This document shows, piece by piece, positions 1 to 5,777 of a DNA stretch of 11,560 nt; positions within the stretch are counted from its first letter, which is position 1, and each line of letters begins with the position of its first letter. The DNA is from an uncultured Ruminococcus sp. (GTDB lineage Bacteria; Bacillota; Clostridia; Oscillospirales; Ruminococcaceae). The notes below the pieces were generated by a model. The model was not told where the DNA came from and made no database searches. It was given only the letters and a program-made list of their open reading frames with translations. The position numbers were made by a program, and so were the translations under genes. The stretch covers positions 1-11,560 of the forward strand of contig USEH01000053.1 in assembly GCA_900553675.1 (NCBI GenBank). Reading direction: 5' to 3'.

Positions 1-54
1 ATTGGTCTTATTTTATCTGTCGGCTTTGGCTACAGGCTGATTGAGAATTAGTAT
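1..54 (-). repeat. Partial inverted copy of the 193-bp terminal-repeat (MITE-like) element
   Basis: The reverse complement of these 54 bases matches 3507-3560 at 51 of 54 positions without gaps. The match starts at the element's outer end, ATACTAATTC, and runs inward until the window edge cuts it off. Only one end of the copy is visible, so its full length is unknown. It lies in the opposite orientation to the complete copy at 3507-3699. Confidence 0.88.
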
Positions 55-132
55 ACAAAATCGGTTTGCGGAAAGGTTCACAAAACTATGAAAAAAGGTT
101 TGATACCCGCTCGCATCTCTAAAAAAGGTCCC

Positions 133-147
133 CTCTTTTCAAAAGAG
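133..147. promoter_or_regulatory. Perfect palindrome upstream of the XRE repeat-protein gene
   Basis: CTCTTTT-C-AAAAGAG is a perfect 7-bp inverted repeat about 40 bases before the preferred start codon at 184. It could be an operator for autoregulation or a small leader hairpin. If translation begins at 88 it lies inside the coding sequence, which would argue against both. There is no direct evidence of function. Confidence 0.3.
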
Positions 148-183
148 AACCGCGAAAGAGCCAGACAGGAAAGGATGAACGAA

Positions 184-1614
184 ATGTTTGTAATGAAAAA
201 GGTAGGAAGAAAAATATCCGAGCTTCGCAAGGCGAAGAACATGACCCAGCTTGAGCTTGCCGACAAAATGAACGTAAGCTTTCAGGCAGTCTCCAACTGG
301 GAGCGCGGCAATTCTATGCCCGATATATCAAAGCTCCCCGAGCTGGCGGAAATCTTCGGCACCAGCATAGACGTTATATTGGGCGCGAAATCAGAGCTGA
401 TAGAAAGTGCCGCCGAGGGCAAGTTAGAGGAATACGTCTCAGAAAACAAGGTCAGCGTTGAGGAGCTTAAGGAGGCTGCACCGATTCTTAAGCCCGATCA
501 GGTGGAAAAGGTAGTCGGCAGAGTTGAAGGCATATCCGAACGCTTTGAAAGCATGAAAAAGAAAACCACCGAAGCTATGGCAGCGGCAAAGGAGCAGCTG
601 AAACACGCCGGCGAACAGCTCGACGATAACTTTGTAAAATCCACCACAGAAGCCATGGAGGCTGCCAAGGAGCAGATTAAAGCCGCTCAGGAGAGAATAA
701 GCGCCGCTTCGGAGGATATGAAGGATTCGCAGTTCTACAAAAGCAAAAACGGCGAAACTGTAGTCGTAGTAAACGGCAAGAGGGTCTATCCGAAAGCGGA
801 CGAAAACGGCTCCTGCAATTTCACTATTGAGCCGGACGGCAGCATCTCAGACAATGAATCGGACGACGACATCAGCTGGCTTCTGCCCTATCTGAGCGAC
901 GACGACATTGGCGAATTTGCCGACAAGCTGTACGAGTCGGAAGGCATTGCGGCTGTCATAAACATAGCTGACTCGGTAGACGAGGATTTGCTCGGCGAGA
1001 TTGCCATGAAAGAGGTCCGCAAAAACGGCATTAAAGGCATAATTCCGATTGCAGAGTACCTCGACGAGGATAAGCTGGGCGAAATCGCCATGGAAGAGGT
1101 AAAAAAGAACGGCATTAAGAACATAATCCCGATAGCGGAGTACATTGGCGGGGATAAGCTTGGCGAAATCGCTTTGTATGAGGTTGAGCAGAACGGAATT
1201 GAAGACATTTTACCGATTGCAGAATATATTGACGAAGATGATCTGGGCAGAATTGCCCAAAAGGAGGTCGTTAAGAACGGTATTAAAAACATCGTCCCGA
1301 TTGCGGAATATATCAATGAAGATATGCTGGGCGAAGCTGCCCTTTATGAGGCTGCGCATAACGGAACAGAAGGAATCCTTCCGATTGCCGAATACATTGA
1401 TGAGGATAATCTGGGCAGAATTGCCGCAGTGGAGGTCGGCAAGAACGGGATTAATGGTATAATCCCGATTGCGGAATATATCGACGAGGATGTTCTCGGT
1501 GAAATTGCAAAGGATGAAGCCCGAAAGAACGGTCTTAAAGCCATCAAGCCGATAATTGAATATCTCGATGAGGACACCATCGGCGATATAGTCAGAGAAT
1601 GTCGGAAGAAGTAA
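184..1614 (+). CDS. XRE-family DNA-binding protein with helical linker and 28-residue tandem repeats
   Basis: A cytoplasmic protein of 476 residues from this start. Residues about 9-67 form an XRE/Cro-CI helix-turn-helix (TQLELADKMNVSFQAVSNWE) that should bind DNA. Residues about 115-190 are a charged, Ala/Glu/Lys-rich helix, probably coiled coil, with an internal duplication (TTEAM.AAKEQ seen twice). Residues 238-476 are eight 28-residue repeats plus a 15-residue partial one, consensus DED.LGEIA..EV.KNGI..I.PIAEYI; each looks like two helices, suggesting a solenoid for protein binding. There is no signal peptide or membrane segment. I chose ATG184 because AGGAAAGG lies 9 bases upstream and the helix-turn-helix begins just after it. 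In-frame ATGs at 88, 175 and 193 are alternatives; 88 adds a 32-residue basic extension. The role as regulator or scaffold is inferred and the target is unknown. Confidence 0.85.
   Translation: MFVMKKVGRKISELRKAKNMTQLELADKMNVSFQAVSNWERGNSMPDISKLPELAEIFGTSIDVILGAKSELIESAAEGKLEEYVSENKVSVEELKEAAPILKPDQVEKVVGRVEGISERFESMKKKTTEAMAAAKEQLKHAGEQLDDNFVKSTTEAMEAAKEQIKAAQERISAASEDMKDSQFYKSKNGETVVVVNGKRVYPKADENGSCNFTIEPDGSISDNESDDDISWLLPYLSDDDIGEFADKLYESEGIAAVINIADSVDEDLLGEIAMKEVRKNGIKGIIPIAEYLDEDKLGEIAMEEVKKNGIKNIIPIAEYIGGDKLGEIALYEVEQNGIEDILPIAEYIDEDDLGRIAQKEVVKNGIKNIVPIAEYINEDMLGEAALYEAAHNGTEGILPIAEYIDEDNLGRIAAVEVGKNGINGIIPIAEYIDEDVLGEIAKDEARKNGLKAIKPIIEYLDEDTIGDIVRECRKK
895..1611 (+). repeat. 84-bp in-frame tandem coding repeats (8 full + 1 partial)
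   Basis: Repeat units begin at 895, 979, 1063, 1147, 1231, 1315, 1399 and 1483, with a partial unit at 1567-1611. Every unit is exactly 84 bases and encodes 28 residues. The protein consensus (LGEIA, KNGI, PIAEYI) is strongly kept while third codon positions differ widely, so the units are old and held by selection on the protein. The first unit (SDDDIGEFADKL...) and the last are the most diverged, as is usual for caps of a solenoid. Confidence 0.9.
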
Positions 1615-1627
1615 ATCAAGGTTTGGC

Positions 1628-1665
1628 ATATCCCCTGCACACGCAAAGTGCGGGGATATCTTTTT
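1628..1665 (+). terminator. Rho-independent terminator of the XRE repeat-protein gene
   Basis: ATATCCCC-T-GCAC pairs with GTGCGGGGATAT (one bulged T) around a short ACGCAAA loop, followed by CTTTTT. It lies 14 bases after the stop codon. Confidence 0.9.
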
Positions 1666-1733
1666 GCCGTGGGCGCGAATAATCCTTAAAAGCCGTGGAA
1701 AAATAGAGAAAAATATAGCTCAGGAGTTCTCCC

Positions 1734-2723
1734 ATGAAAATTCTTTTTTACGATTCCAAGCCCTACGACGAAGCGTCCTTCAACAGCCTTCTCGGAGATT
1801 TCAGCGGCATTGAAATAGATTACATCCAGCCCGATTTAAACGCCCATACCGTCCGCCTGGCTCAGGGGTACGACGCCGTTTGTCTGTTTGTAGCCTCCGA
1901 GGTGGGCGCGGACATCATAAAAAGCCTTAAAGGGTTCGGGGTCAGGCTTATTCTTATGCGCTGCGCGGGAATAAACAACGTTGATGTATCCTCAGCCAAG
2001 GAGCAGGGCGTGCGGGTAATGCGGGTTCCGGCATACTCGCCCGAAGCTATTGCCGAGCACGCCGCGGCTCTGGCGTTTGCCGTAAACCGTCGGCTTCACA
2101 AGGCGTATATCCGCGTGCGGGAAAACAATTTCAGCCTTGCGGGTCTGACAGGCTTTAACTTCAACGGCAAGACCGCAGGAATCGTGGGCACGGGCAGGAT
2201 CGGGGCGGCTATGGCAAAAATCTGCAACGGCTTGGGAATGAAGGTTATCGCATATGACAAATATCCCCGCACCGATATCCCCTATATCGAATACGTCGCG
2301 CCAAACGAGCTTTACCGGCAAAGCGACCTTATCTCGCTGCACTGCCCCTTAACCGAGGAGAGCTATCACATGATAAACCTTGATGCCATAAGTAAAATGA
2401 AGTCGGGTGTGATACTTGTAAACACCTCGCGCGGGGCGCTAATCAGCACCGAGGATCTTATAAAGGGCATCCGCTCGCACAAGTTCAGCGGAGTTGGCTT
2501 GGATGTTTATGAGGAGGAGACCCCGAACGTTTTTGAAAACCGCGAGGACGATATACTTGAAAGCTCGGTAACGGCAAGGCTGTTGTCCTTCCCGAACGTG
2601 ATAGTAACATCCCATCAGGGCTTTCTTACCGCCGAAGCTTTGGAAGCAATAGCAAAAACCACCCTTGAAAACGCAAAGGCGTTTATGTCTGGCAGAATGA
2701 TCCCAGAAAATACCGTTGTATAG
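1734..2723 (+). CDS. ldhA: D-2-hydroxyacid dehydrogenase, probable D-lactate dehydrogenase
   Basis: A cytoplasmic NAD-dependent enzyme of 329 residues, the usual length of the family. It would reduce pyruvate (or a related 2-keto acid) to the D-2-hydroxy acid and regenerate NAD+ in fermentation. The dinucleotide motif GTGRIG is at 152-157, with Asp175 at the end of the second strand, which favours NAD over NADP. The catalytic triad fits the family spacing: Arg233 (NTSRGAL), Glu262 (GLDVYEEE) and His294 (SHQGF). Tyr101 in VPAYSP matches a substrate-pocket residue of lactobacillar D-LDH. AGGAG lies 7 bases before the ATG. It has its own terminator. Close relatives reduce phenylpyruvate or 2-ketoisocaproate, so the exact substrate is not certain; the family assignment is. 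Confidence 0.92.
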   Translation: MKILFYDSKPYDEASFNSLLGDFSGIEIDYIQPDLNAHTVRLAQGYDAVCLFVASEVGADIIKSLKGFGVRLILMRCAGINNVDVSSAKEQGVRVMRVPAYSPEAIAEHAAALAFAVNRRLHKAYIRVRENNFSLAGLTGFNFNGKTAGIVGTGRIGAAMAKICNGLGMKVIAYDKYPRTDIPYIEYVAPNELYRQSDLISLHCPLTEESYHMINLDAISKMKSGVILVNTSRGALISTEDLIKGIRSHKFSGVGLDVYEEETPNVFENREDDILESSVTARLLSFPNVIVTSHQGFLTAEALEAIAKTTLENAKAFMSGRMIPENTVV

Positions 2724-2727
2724 TGGA

Positions 2728-2776
2728 CGTTTTCAACAAGAACGCTCCGCATAGAATTGTTGAAAACGGCGATTTT
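2728..2776 (+). terminator. Probable terminator after the dehydrogenase gene
   Basis: A perfect 12-bp stem (CGTTTTCAACAA at 2728-2739 with its complement at 2757-2768) encloses a 17-base loop, just after the stop codon. The following T-run is short and offset (GCGATTTTG), so termination may be inefficient. Confidence 0.65.
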
Positions 2777-2797
2777 GTAAAAAAACCTAAAACCCCC

Positions 2798-2826
2798 TTA
2801 CATTTTTAAAAATGAAGTGCTATAAT
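2798..2826 (+). promoter_or_regulatory. Sigma-A promoter for the carD-like gene
   Basis: TTACAT (2798-2803), a 17-base spacer, then TATAAT (2821-2826). Transcription should begin near 2833, leaving a leader of about 105 bases before the preferred TTG start. Confidence 0.8.
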
Positions 2827-2864
2827 ATATTTAAGTAGTTAATACACAATTATTTTGGTGCTTT

Positions 2865-2912
2865 ATGAAAAAGCGAAGGTTTGCGGATCATCGCTGATTT
2901 GTGACCTTTTTT
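2865..2912 (+). other. Possible leader ORF and attenuator upstream of carD
   Basis: Within the predicted leader, ATG at 2865 opens a 10-codon frame (MKKRRFADHR, stop at 2895-2897). The stretch 2876-2912 can fold with AAGGT pairing ACCTT, plus a small inner GCG/CGC helix, and ends in six Ts. The outer stem is weak and the leader ORF has only a poor GGTG ribosome site. This is a suggestion rather than a demonstrated attenuator. Confidence 0.3.
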
Positions 2913-2939
2913 ATTTTACAGGAACAGAAGGGGAAACAG

Positions 2940-3437
2940 TTGTTTAGCGTCAACGATTACGTTGTTTACGGCAGTGAAGGCGTTTGCAGGGTGGAAAGCA
3001 TAGGCAAAAAGGACATAACGGGGCTGGATAAAGAAAAGGAGTACTATACCCTTGTCCCCGTTTACAAAAGCGGAAAAATCTACACGCCGACAGACTCGAC
3101 CATAGTAATGCGCAGAGTGATAACAAAGGAACAGGCACAAAAGCTTGTTGCACATATAAAGGAGATAAGCTACGAGCTTGACGTTCCGAGAGACGCAAAG
3201 CTTGCTGCTGCGTTTTACAAGGAGCTTGTGCGTACATATGAATGTGAAAAGCTGATAAAAGTCATACGGCATATATTCCAAAAACAGCGCGAGCTTATTC
3301 CGCTGAAAAAGAATCTTCCGGCGGTGGACGCAAAGTATTTTAAGATGGCTCAGGATATTCTTTACGGCGAGCTGGGGTTTGCTTTGGGAATCGCGCCGAA
3401 TCAGGTAAAAGGGTATATCGAGCAGAACTGCGGATGA
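2940..3437 (+). CDS. CarD-like transcriptional regulator (CarD/CdnL/TRCF RID family)
   Basis: A 165-residue cytoplasmic protein. Residues 1-60 (FSVNDYVVYGSEGVCRVESI through YTPTDSTIVMRRV) are the Tudor-like RNA-polymerase-interacting domain shared with CarD, CdnL and Mfd. The remainder is the helical C-terminal domain, ending in the characteristic AQDILYGELGFALGI segment. Family members bind the polymerase beta subunit and stabilise open complexes, often at rRNA and growth genes; that is family knowledge, not seen here. I prefer the TTG start because AGGGG lies 7 bases upstream and the protein then begins exactly at the domain, as relatives do. A GTG at 2901 would add 13 unlikely residues. 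The gene is monocistronic, with its own promoter and terminator. Confidence 0.9.
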   Translation: MFSVNDYVVYGSEGVCRVESIGKKDITGLDKEKEYYTLVPVYKSGKIYTPTDSTIVMRRVITKEQAQKLVAHIKEISYELDVPRDAKLAAAFYKELVRTYECEKLIKVIRHIFQKQRELIPLKKNLPAVDAKYFKMAQDILYGELGFALGIAPNQVKGYIEQNCG

Positions 3438-3474
3438 TAGTGCCGCATTGCGGACATATTAAAAGTTACATACC

Positions 3475-3506
3475 GGCGGTGAAATTAACTTTTCGCCGCT
3501 GTTTTT
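3475..3506 (+). terminator. Rho-independent terminator of carD
   Basis: GCGGTGAAA (3476-3484) pairs with TTTCGCCGC (3491-3499) with one G-U pair, followed by TGTTTTT. The terminal-repeat element begins at the next base, so the T-run abuts its left end. Confidence 0.85.
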
Positions 3507-3699
3507 ATACTAATTCCCAATCATCCTGTAGACAAAGCCGACAGATAAAATAAGACCAATCTAGGAAAGCGACCGCAGGAATACTTGCCGTATTGCAAGG
3601 GAGCTTGACGACGAGTGGGCTTATTTTAGCGGCAATTAATTCCGGCTTATGCCGGGATTTATTGCTTGATTTGACTATAGGGTGGTTGGGAATTAGTAT
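3507..3699 (+). mobile_element. Complete 193-bp MITE-like element with terminal inverted repeats and RNA-like fold
   Basis: The ends are perfect 14-bp inverted repeats (ATACTAATTCCCAA / TTGGGAATTAGTAT), extending to 30 bp with 26 matches (3507-3536 and 3670-3699). A second copy end lies at 1-54. TA dinucleotides at 3508-3509 and 3697-3698 would fit a TA target duplication if the true ends are CTAATTCC, but this cannot be settled from one site. Inside there are further helices: 3544-3557 with 3617-3630 (12 of 14 pairs), a small hairpin at 3584-3599, and a strong hairpin 3632-3665 (GCAATTAATTCCGGC, loop TTAT). No credible protein is encoded, so it is non-autonomous and would need a transposase from elsewhere. 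Confidence 0.82.
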
Positions 3700-3755
3700 T
3701 ATATCTCTATCAATCTATTGTATCACGAAAACGTCTATATTTCAAGCATTTTTAG

Positions 3756-3784
3756 TTGACAGTAGGTCTGTCATGTGATAAAAT
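3756..3784 (+). promoter_or_regulatory. Strong sigma-A promoter with extended -10 for the GNAT gene, with operator-like dyad
   Basis: TTGACA (3756-3761), a 17-base spacer and TAAAAT (3779-3784), with TG one base before the -10 as in extended -10 promoters. A dyad TGACAG-N5-CTGTCA (3757-3773) overlaps the -35 and the spacer and is placed where a repressor would block polymerase. Confidence 0.82.
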
Positions 3785-3865
3785 ATCAATAATTGTTTTA
3801 TTTGGGACTGCCCGCCCCGCGAAAGTATGTGGGTTCAGCCGGTCTCGGAAAGGAATGTAAGAAAA

Positions 3866-4393
3866 ATGAATTTAAGAATCTTCAAAAGTGATATGGAAAT
3901 GCTGGGTGCGCTAACAGAGTTTTATCTCGGCGTTACTACATATCTTGATTCACATATAAACTATCCCAAGTGGACTCCGGGGGTATATCCTGGTGAGGAA
4001 AGCATACGCGCGGCGATAAACGCCGGAACTCAGTATGTATGCATGGAGGGCGACGAAATCGTCGGGGCGTTCATATACAACGCCGACCCTCAGGGAGCAT
4101 ACGAAAATGGCGACTGGGAGGTTGAACTTAACGAGGGTGAATACGCCGTCATCCACTCGCTGGCAGTTGCCGTTAAGCACTACGGCGAGGGTATCGGCAC
4201 AAAAATGGTGGAGTTCTGCATAGAAAAAGCCAAAAACGAGGGCTATAAAGCGGTCAGACTGGATATCGTCCCCGAAAACATACCGGCAAAAAGGCTTTAC
4301 GAAAAGGCTGGATTTAAGTATGCCGGCGAAAAGGATCTAAACAGAGGATTTGAGGATATCCCGACATTCCAGCTATTTGAATTGAATTTTTAG
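3866..4393 (+). CDS. GNAT-family N-acetyltransferase
   Basis: A 175-residue cytoplasmic enzyme that should move an acetyl group from acetyl-CoA to an amine. Motif A is at about 97-116 (HSLAVAVKHYGEGIGTKMVE), where YGEGIG corresponds to the pyrophosphate-binding R/Q-x-x-G-x-G/A loop. Motif B is at 133-150 (IVPENIPAKRLYEKAGF), with the usual N..A..LYEKAGF ending. The N-terminal 60 residues (TEFYLGVTTYLDSHINYPKW) carry the acceptor side and give no clear substrate clue. ATG3866 is preferred, with AAAGGA about 11 bases upstream; an in-frame ATG at 3827 lacks a good ribosome site. The gene stands alone, with a strong promoter and a terminator shared with the convergent gene. The substrate is unknown. 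Confidence 0.9.
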   Translation: MNLRIFKSDMEMLGALTEFYLGVTTYLDSHINYPKWTPGVYPGEESIRAAINAGTQYVCMEGDEIVGAFIYNADPQGAYENGDWEVELNEGEYAVIHSLAVAVKHYGEGIGTKMVEFCIEKAKNEGYKAVRLDIVPENIPAKRLYEKAGFKYAGEKDLNRGFEDIPTFQLFELNF

Positions 4394-4434
4394 TCTAAAA
4401 GGTTGCATTAACCGAACTGTTTTTAGATAAATTA

Positions 4435-4477
4435 AACCGTCTGCCGGAAGATTGTCCCGACAGACGGTTAGTTTTTT
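4435..4477. terminator. Terminator between the convergent GNAT and XRE genes
   Basis: AACCGTCTG (4435-4443) pairs with CAGACGGTT (4461-4469), followed on the + strand by GTTTTTT. On the - strand the hairpin is followed by TAATTTAT, a weaker tail, so it can serve both genes but favours the + strand. The - strand gene's stop codon overlaps the T-run. Confidence 0.85.
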
Positions 4478-5021
4478 ACTTCTTTCTTGTATAAACCAGC
4501 CCCGCGACTGCGGCTATCAACGCGATAACCATCACGATAAGCGTCAGCGGATGACCGAATTGTGTCGTTACAAAAACTGTCGTAGGACCGTCAGCCCCGC
4601 CGATAATCCCGATAGAATCCCCGGAAACGCTGACGTTCGCACCCGAAGCCATATAGATTCCCAGCACAAGCAAAAACGCCATGTACAGCCCGACTATCGC
4701 AATCACGGCGATACACACCGCCCGAAGTGCCCTGCGCTTTGCCTGCGCGCTCCTTGCAAGCTGTTCGTTTATAAGGGTGAGCTTTTCAAGCACGATGCGC
4801 ATATCGCTTGCTTCGTCCTCCAGCCCGGGAGTTTCTCCCAAAAGCGTAGACACCGGAATCTCAAACTGCCTTGCAATCTCCATAAGCATTTCCGAATCGG
4901 GGACGGACAAGCCCTTTTCCCATTTTGAAACGGTCTGGCGGACAACGTTCAGCTTCCCAGCCATCTCCTCCTGACTAAGCCCGCGAGATTGGCGGAGCTT
5001 TTTAAGATTATCACCAAGCAT
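4476..5021 (-). CDS. Membrane-anchored XRE regulator with GIIGGADGPT motif
   Basis: A 181-residue protein. Residues 3-62 are an XRE helix-turn-helix (LRQSRGLSQEEMAGKLNVVR, then QTVSKWEKGLSVPD), common in Clostridia. Residues 70-100 are a charged helix ending in a basic stretch (AKRRALR). Membrane segments are at about 102-125 and 158-177, with a short basic tail, so DNA-binding and C-terminal parts should face the cytoplasm with a loop of about 30 residues outside. That loop holds SIGIIGGADGPTTVFV (136-151), nearly identical to a conserved segment of Na+-translocating decarboxylase beta subunits. ATG5021 is chosen because AAAGGAAG lies about 9 bases upstream; the upstream in-frame ATGs at 5096 and 5030 overlap the -35 element or crowd the ribosome site. 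It could be a membrane sensor-repressor; the signal is unknown. Confidence 0.85.
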   Translation of the reverse strand: MLGDNLKKLRQSRGLSQEEMAGKLNVVRQTVSKWEKGLSVPDSEMLMEIARQFEIPVSTLLGETPGLEDEASDMRIVLEKLTLINEQLARSAQAKRRALRAVCIAVIAIVGLYMAFLLVLGIYMASGANVSVSGDSIGIIGGADGPTTVFVTTQFGHPLTLIVMVIALIAAVAGLVYTRKK

Positions 5022-5051
5022 TTTTATCATCTTCCTTTCGTGGATAATTGT

Positions 5052-5063
5052 TTGTTGCAACAA
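5052..5063. promoter_or_regulatory. Perfect 12-bp palindrome at the XRE transcription start
   Basis: TTGTTGCAACAA is its own reverse complement and sits 5-16 bases downstream of the -10 of the XRE promoter, over or just after the start of transcription. This is a typical place for an autoregulatory operator. Binding by the XRE protein itself is inferred. Confidence 0.5.
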
Positions 5064-5067
5064 GGTC

Positions 5068-5096
5068 ATTTTACACGATTTTTGGGATATTAGCAA
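5068..5096 (-). promoter_or_regulatory. Promoter of the membrane XRE gene
   Basis: On the - strand: TTGCTA (5096-5091), a 17-base spacer, and TAAAAT (5073-5068). The leader to the preferred ATG is about 40 bases. Confidence 0.7.
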
Positions 5097-5106
5097 GCAA
5101 TGGGTG

Positions 5107-5121
5107 TTAACATCATGTTAA
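5107..5121. promoter_or_regulatory. 15-bp palindrome upstream of the XRE promoter
   Basis: TTAACAT-C-ATGTTAA is a perfect 7-bp dyad around one base, 10 bases upstream of the -35. It is a candidate operator or activator site, different in sequence from the dyad at 5052-5063. Confidence 0.4.
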
Positions 5122-5148
5122 AATGCGGTCAAAATCAACATTTTGCCC
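5118..5148 (-). terminator. Weak terminator after the NUDIX gene
   Basis: On the - strand GG-G-CAAAAT, loop GTTG, ATTTTG-A-CC, then GCATTTTAA. The stem is AT-rich with one G/A mismatch, so confidence is low; it is the only candidate between the NUDIX gene and the XRE promoter. Confidence 0.35.
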
Positions 5149-5171
5149 TTACATTACACTAAAATCAAGGA

Positions 5172-5657
5172 TTATTTCCTTTCGTCCGTAACAATATGCT
5201 CAATTCCGGTATGCTCGCTTGTTAGATAGTCATGCATAAAGCTCGGAAAAGCTTTATACTTCCCAAGCTCTTCAATAGGGATCCAGTGCAGCTCCTCCTT
5301 GGTGTGACCAACGGTGTAGCTGTTCGATTCCGTCACCTTTTCGCCGCGCGGCTTCATCAGGTAATAAAGCGCGATTTCGTGACATTCAAGCCCTTTAAGC
5401 GAGCCGGTGTTTTCGTTAAAGAAATTTTCGTGGATAACCGCCAGACGGTCGATTTCATACCGGACGCCGGTCTCCTCAAAGACCTCCCGCTTAACGGCGT
5501 CCTCGGCAGTCTCACCCATATGTACTCCCCCGCCGACCGAATAAAGGTAGTCCTCATTTTTGTTGCCGATAAACAGCACACAGCCGTCCTCGACGATAAT
5601 CGCCGCCGCACGGTATCTGAACCAGTTGTTGTCACTTGTAAAGCAGCAGTCCTGCAT
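5172..5657 (-). CDS. NUDIX hydrolase
   Basis: A 161-residue cytoplasmic enzyme that should hydrolyse a nucleoside diphosphate linked to another group, using Mg2+. The NUDIX box G-x5-E-x7-REVFEETGV is complete at residues 43-65, with the metal-binding glutamates Glu58, Glu61 and Glu62 present. The N-terminal part (RYRAAAIIVEDGCVLFIGN) is the usual first strand pair. A C-terminal HWIPIEEL segment (124-131) is the common family ending. ATG5657 is chosen because GGAGG lies 10 bases upstream; an in-frame ATG at 5693 overlaps the -10 of the promoter and cannot be the start of a transcript from it. It has its own promoter. The substrate cannot be told from sequence. Confidence 0.92.
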   Translation of the reverse strand: MQDCCFTSDNNWFRYRAAAIIVEDGCVLFIGNKNEDYLYSVGGGVHMGETAEDAVKREVFEETGVRYEIDRLAVIHENFFNENTGSLKGLECHEIALYYLMKPRGEKVTESNSYTVGHTKEELHWIPIEELGKYKAFPSFMHDYLTSEHTGIEHIVTDERK

Positions 5658-5691
5658 AATAAAATCGCCTCCGTAAAATTGTTGTTTTGAC

Positions 5692-5720
5692 ATTATAGCA
5701 CCGGCTTAATTAAAAGTCAA
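5692..5720 (-). promoter_or_regulatory. Promoter of the NUDIX gene
   Basis: On the - strand: TTGACT (5720-5715), a 17-base spacer, and TATAAT (5697-5692). The -35 lies directly against the hairpin of the preceding gene's terminator, so the T-rich tail and the -35 share bases. Confidence 0.85.
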
Positions 5721-5756
5721 CCCCGCCGCAAAGCCTGATGACTTCTGCGACGGGGT
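5708..5756 (-). terminator. Terminator of the stalk lipoprotein gene
   Basis: On the - strand ACCCCGTCGCA pairs with TGCGGCGGGGT through a central U-G pair, followed by TGACTTTTAATT. The same arm sequences recur in the terminator at 10756-10808. Confidence 0.8.
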
Positions 5757-5777
5757 GTTGTAATTATCGAAAAACGC

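Noticed and set aside
888..1316. - strand ORFs opposite the 84-bp repeats
   Set aside because: They are shadows of the in-frame tandem repeat; the + strand protein consensus is conserved while codons vary, so the + frame is the selected one.
895..1611. Regular 84-bp repeats considered as a CRISPR array
   Set aside because: They are directly adjacent, in frame, protein-coding and without unique spacers or palindromic repeats.
1..3699. Composite transposon formed by the two inverted elements
   Set aside because: No transposase lies between them and the cargo looks like ordinary chromosomal genes, so inverted placement alone is not enough to call it a transposon.
3593..3778. 61-codon + strand ORF
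   Set aside because: It lies mostly inside the terminal-repeat element and runs into the GNAT promoter; there is no ribosome site, and the bases are explained by the hairpins.
4452..4928. 158-codon + strand ORF
   Set aside because: It overlaps the membrane XRE gene antisense, starts inside the terminator and lacks a ribosome site.
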